This document shows positions 59,981 through 64,000 of a stretch of 64,000 nucleotides of DNA, piece by piece; within the stretch, counting starts at the first letter, position 1; the number at the start of each line of letters is the position of its first letter. The position numbers were made by a program, and so were the translations under genes. The notes under the pieces were generated by a model, which saw only the letters and a program-made list of their open reading frames with translations, was not told where the DNA came from and did not search any database. The DNA comes from Pseudopyrenochaeta lycopersici (Eukaryota; Ascomycota; Dothideomycetes; Pleosporales; Pseudopyrenochaetaceae), in NCBI GenBank assembly GCA_003313425.1, contig NHZP01000006.1, forward strand, positions 682,001-746,000, in the 5' to 3' direction.

Positions 59981-61703
59981 ATGGAGTCTGAGAGCGAGCA
60001 CGATCATCGCGATGACGAGAGCGTCTCTGAACAGGACGAGATTGAGGAGACGAAGCCAAAATCAGCGCTGAAGAAGACGAGAGAACCGCTTGCGCCTGTG
60101 GAGCGGCCAGAGCTTCCGTAGGACTTCCAGACATGCCGAATCATGTGGCCACATGCGAATATAGCTAACATACCCAAGCGAACAACCAGATCCAAATACT
60201 ATTGACTTCGCGACGCTGAACCCACTGTCCCCCGAAATCATCTCCCGTCAAGCCACAATTAATATTGGGACAATCGGCCACGTCGCCCACGGAAAGAGCA
60301 CCGTAGTAAAGGCCATCTCCGGCGTGCAGACGGTCCGGTTTAAAAACGAACTCGAACGAAACATCACCATCAAATTGGGATATGCAAACGCAAAGATATA
60401 CCAATGCGATAATCCAGAGTGTCCCCGCCCGACGTGCTACCGCTCGTTCAAAAGCGAGAAGGAGGTCGACCCGCCTTGTGAGCGTGAAGGTTGCGGAGGG
60501 AAATACCGTTTGAAGCGTCATGTTTCTTTCGTGGACTGCCCCGGTCACGATATTCTCATGAGTACCATGCTGTCGGGCGCCGCCGTTATGGATGCGGCAT
60601 TGCTTCTGATTGCTGGAAATGAATCTTGTCCACAGCCGCAGACGAGTGAGCATCTTGCAGCCATCGAGATCATGAAGCTGAATCACATCATCATTCTCCA
60701 GAATAAGGTTGATTTGATGCGAGAGGACAGTGCCGCATCGCACTACGAGTCGATCCTAAAGTTCATCCGAGGAACGGTTGCCGACGGATCCCCGATTATT
60801 CCCATCTCTGCCCAGCTCAAATTCAACATTGACGCTATCAACGAACACCTCATCAGCAAGATCCCTGTGCCGGTACGGGACTTCTCTGCGAAGCCTCACA
60901 TGATTGTTATTCGCTCCTTTGACGTGAATAAGCCCGGTGCCGAGATAGACGATTTGAAAGGTGGTGTTGCGGGTGGCAGTATTCTAACAGGTGTATTAAA
61001 ATTGGGCGATGAAATTGAGATCAGGCCTGGTATTGTGTCAAAGGACAGCTCCGGCAAGATTCAGTGCAAGCCCATCTTTTCGCGCGTCGTGTCGTTGTTT
61101 GCAGAGCACAATGACTTGAAGTTTGCGGTTCCTGGAGGTTTGATTGGTACGCTGATGCTTACCTGGAAATATTGATGAGCTCTCTAACATTTGATAGGTG
61201 TTGGTACACGTGTAGATCCTACCCTATGCCGTGCAGACCGTCTTGTCGGGTTCGTCCTTGGCCTTCGCGGACATCTCCCCAACATTTACACGGAGCTCGA
61301 AGTCAACTATTTCCTTCTCCGAAGACTACTTGGTGTCAAGACGGCAGATGGCAAGCAGGCTAAGGTTGCCAAGCTTGCGAAGAACGAAGTTCTGGTATGT
61401 ACCCTTTAGGCTGTAGCTTGGGCTAAAAGACAGAAGCTAACAGTCTTTCAGATGGTGAACATTGGCTCGACAGCCACAGGCGCAAAAGTCATAGCAGTGA
61501 AGGCTGATGCTGCGCGGCTTTCCCTCACTTCGCCCGCGTGCACAGAGATTGGCGAGAAGGTCGCGCTCTCCCGACGTATCGAGAAGCATTGGCGACTCAT
61601 CGGCTGGGCAAACATCGTAGCGTAAGTATCACAGCGTTCTTAGCTGCAGCCATATGCTTACATTAGTTCTAGTGGTAATATTCTTCAACCGATCGTTGAT
61701 TAA
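59981..61703 (+). CDS. GCD11: Translation initiation factor eIF2 subunit gamma (502 aa)
   Basis: Exons 59981-60117, 60179-61146, 61198-61394, 61452-61621 and 61667-61703; introns 61, 51, 57 and 45 bp; 1509 nt, in frame. The GTPase domain shows GHVAHGKST (G1), [13 protein letters not shown] (switch I), a zinc-ribbon insert [11 protein letters not shown]...[14 protein letters not shown] (G3) and NKVD (G4). Domain II begins near [16 protein letters not shown] and the C-terminal barrel ends [17 protein letters not shown]. The protein carries initiator Met-tRNA with GTP to the 40S subunit in the cytoplasm. An acidic, non-conserved N-terminus of about 65 residues precedes the G domain. The last intron is uncertain: without it the frame stops at once (GCG TAA, 491 aa), with it 11 more residues ([16 protein letters not shown] end) are added. 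Confidence 0.95.
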
Positions 61704-62526
61704 ACGCGAAAGTAGAGGAGCTCAGTATCAGGGCTTTTAGGGGTAGCCCTGACGATGGGATGGCATCGAACCGAACGGCACAAATGAGATGACGGCAAAA
61801 ACTGTGAATTACTTTCTCAAGCATTTCCTGCAGGAGTCGATTGTAGTACAGGAGGATAGACGCAAAATGGATTCCTGCGACACTATTCTCAAAAGCATCG
61901 TAAAAGCTACATTGGTTTGGCATGGCTGGTGTCTATTGGAGACAGTACGCTTTGTGTACAGCGCAAACTCCAGGGTAGCAGAAACAGTAGCCACATGGAA
62001 TGAAAAACATGTACAATGAAGTAAAACTGTTGAGAAAGCGGGTGAGGGCGGAGATGGAAGATCGCCGCCGGAAGAGTCAGCCGATTTTCACGTGAAAGCG
62101 AATGGTAGGGGATGCGGCCGCATACAATATCAGACGCGTTTCCGTAAGCCATGTATGCGGAGGGTTCCCCTCACCAAACTCTTGACGATTCCTCGGTGCT
62201 TAAAACTATAATCTATTGCCTATACGAGGTAGGTTTGCGGACTCTCCAAATGCTAGACTTGGTATGGAGCCAAGCATCGGAATCCTCTGACGTCCACGTG
62301 CACTGATGCTCTGGCAGAGTTTCCGACCCGACTTCATTCCAGATAGTGCAACAATTGACGAGGACGGCGAGTCGTTTGTTCGGCGCTTTAAGGCTGTGTT
62401 TTGCCTTTATTGTGCTCGCCTCTTCATATTGCACGTACCCCTTGATTCCCAGGCGTACAGCGACCACGTACACGGATCCGCATTGCGGAACCCTGCTTCG
62501 GAATTGACACACTCGATAGACGCACC
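61704..62526. other. Intergenic region upstream of the INSIG gene
   Basis: 823 bp; contains the eIF2-gamma 3' UTR and the INSIG promoter. Overlapping short frames on both strands only; no motif recognised. Confidence 0.55.
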
Positions 62527-63890
62527 ATGGCAGACGACGCTTTTGTGCCCTCCAACGCGGCCCAGATTCCACCATACATCTACCGCCCTGTTGCACGTCG
62601 TAATTTCGACAATGCACCACACAATGACTCTGCAGACTCGCCAACACTTGCCTTTACGCAATCGACGCCCCCGAGCGCGACCGAGAACCGCCGGTCGTCA
62701 GACTTCCTCGCCCAGCTGAATGCACGCTTGCTGCGGACGTACAACTCGCGGAATGAAGAAGCGGAGGAGCTGGAAAGGGAGAAAAGTCAGCCGCCACGGA
62801 ACAAGAGCTTCTTGAACATGACGAGCAGCACGCTGTTTGGCATCTACGACGATGTGGGCTCGGGCGCGGCCGGTGAGAGGAGCATGGCAGAGACACCGTG
62901 GGGAACCGGAGCAGAAACGCCAGCGCACTCGGGCATGGGCATCCACGCGTGGGACGCGGCTATGGGCAGTCCAGATGCGGGGCTGAGCATGACGAACCAT
63001 GCGCGGAGAGGGACGCAGTATGGCAGACCCGAAGGGACGAGGAAAGACCATGTAACCAAGCAGCAAAGGCAAAGACCATGGAAATTTGCTGTCGTTCTGG
63101 GGAAGCTGTCGGCGCTCTATGCGTTTGGCGTCGTGTACGGGCTCATTGTCTCTCATCTGCATGAAACGAGGCAGCTTGCGGCTGTGCATGTCGAGGGTGT
63201 CGATCGCAGGAGCTCCATATATCTCGCTAGCTGGGGACTCTTTGGCGTTGCACTTGGGAGTCTCCTTCCATATGTCGACCTAGTCTGGGACAGTCAGAAG
63301 GTGGATAGTGATGCGCACGAAAAGGGAACCGACAGGAGCGACTCTCCTATCAGCGAGCAGATCAATGATGTTGTTAGGAGCGTGTGCGCTTTTGTTGGTA
63401 TCGCATTCGCTATCGTACGTCTTGGGCTTTCTTTCTCCCCAATCGAGCATATTTATGAAGCATCTTTGGGCTGACGTACATGTGACAGCGCCGCCTGCCC
63501 TGGCAATCTACCCTCCAACTCACACTCACGCTCGCCCTTGTCAACCCAGCGCTATGGTACATACTCGACCGCAGCAAACCTGGTCTATCATTCTCCCTCG
63601 TCGTAACCTCAATCCTGACCTCCTTCATTTTCCTCTCAAATCCAGACGTCCTACCATCGCCCTCCTTACCTGCGCCCACAAATGTCACACAGTTGCCCGC
63701 CAGTGATAGGAGCACAGCAAGCAAACGAAGCACATCGGCTGTGGAGCAGGACTTGTTCGCAGGTATGGTCAGCTATGAAAACCTGGCGGTCGTAACGTGG
63801 GTGGGAAGTGTTCTGTTCTGTAGCTGTGTCTGCTTTGGCAGTATAGGGCGACGACTGGCGGTACTGGAAGAGTCGGGTTGGAAGAGGTGA
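62527..63890 (+). CDS. INSIG-family membrane protein (429 aa)
   Basis: Exons 62527-63414 and 63489-63890 with a 74-bp intron (GTACGT...GACAG); 1290 nt, in frame. The start has good context (CACCATGG). The N-terminal ~175 residues are hydrophilic with Ser/Pro-rich parts, the NMTSSTLFGIYDD stretch typical of fungal INSIGs, and PWGTGAETP. Then come hydrophobic helices: FAVVLGKLSALYAFGVVYG, SIYLASWGLFGVALGSLLPYV, SVCAFVGIAFAI, and after the intron RRLPWQSTLQLTLTLALVNP, LWYILDRSKPG and a last helix VTWVGSVLFCSCVCF. The I|RRLPWQST...LALVNP.LWY.LDRS.PG block is the INSIG signature. INSIG proteins sit in the ER membrane and bind HMG-CoA reductase (and SCAP in animals), linking sterol level to its stability. 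Confidence 0.9.
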
Positions 63891-64000
63891 TGATACCCAT
63901 ATCTTGGATTATAGAAAGCATCGTCAGCGCCGTGTCTTCCATGAAGGAAAATTGCGAACCTTCCACTTTCGTGTGGCCTGCATGTGTGGCATCTGTAAGG
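63891..64000. other. Downstream of the INSIG gene to window end
   Basis: 110 bp with no feature seen. Confidence 0.5.

Noticed and set aside
1..64000. CRISPR array or prokaryotic operon
   Set aside because: Spliceosomal introns, eukaryotic core genes and RIP rule out prokaryotic DNA; the only regular array (18351-18605) has no spacers.

Overview
This 64-kb window looks like chromosomal DNA of a filamentous ascomycete (Pezizomycotina, perhaps Dothideomycetes; the class is a guess). The evidence is short 45-100 bp spliceosomal introns with GTAAGT/GTATGT donors and CTAAT-type branch sites, fungal versions of LSM6, eIF2-gamma, an Esc2/Rad60-like protein, an INSIG protein and DUF4246/DUF8021 proteins, and very strong repeat-induced point mutation (RIP: CpA to TpA on either strand) in the repeats.

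The window has two compartments. Positions 1 to about 51,250 are an extremely AT-rich, RIP-degraded block made almost wholly of nested transposons. The nesting can be read from target-site duplications. A minus-strand Ty3/Gypsy element (called gypsy-C here; gag near 49.4 kb, integrase near 15 kb) was split by three DNA transposons: hAT-A (17,037-28,383, 8-bp TSD), a 425-bp foldback MITE with hAT-A-like ends (30,234-30,658, 8-bp TSD) and a Tc1/mariner element (32,363-47,836, perfect 29-bp TIRs, TA TSD). hAT-A was then split by a chromovirus, gypsy-B (20,733-27,264, 395-bp LTRs). The mariner was split twice by gypsy-A chromoviruses (33,334-40,291 and 40,523-47,481, 393-bp LTRs). A third gypsy-A copy (1-6,916) starts before the window and lies next to the right end of a second hAT family, hAT-B, which also has an internally deleted copy at 49,700-51,018. 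Between 8.2 and 14.4 kb lie a gag-protease remnant and a long minus-strand coding remnant with a possible dioxygenase motif.

Two genes of hAT-A stand out in the decayed block. Its transposase reads as 841 codons with a single stop once gypsy-B is removed. A divergent 221-codon, three-exon accessory gene of unknown function is fully open, and its relatives recur in both hAT-B copies.

From about 51.3 kb onward the DNA has ordinary composition and holds six ordinary genes: a DUF4246 protein (+), LSM6 (-), an Esc2/Rad60-type SUMO-like-domain protein (+), a secreted DUF8021 protein (-), the gamma subunit of eIF2 (+) and an INSIG-family membrane protein (+). All exon junctions proposed here keep the reading frame. 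LSM6 and the Esc2-like gene are head to head. These genes share no pathway; they are an ordinary gene-rich segment bordering a transposon graveyard.
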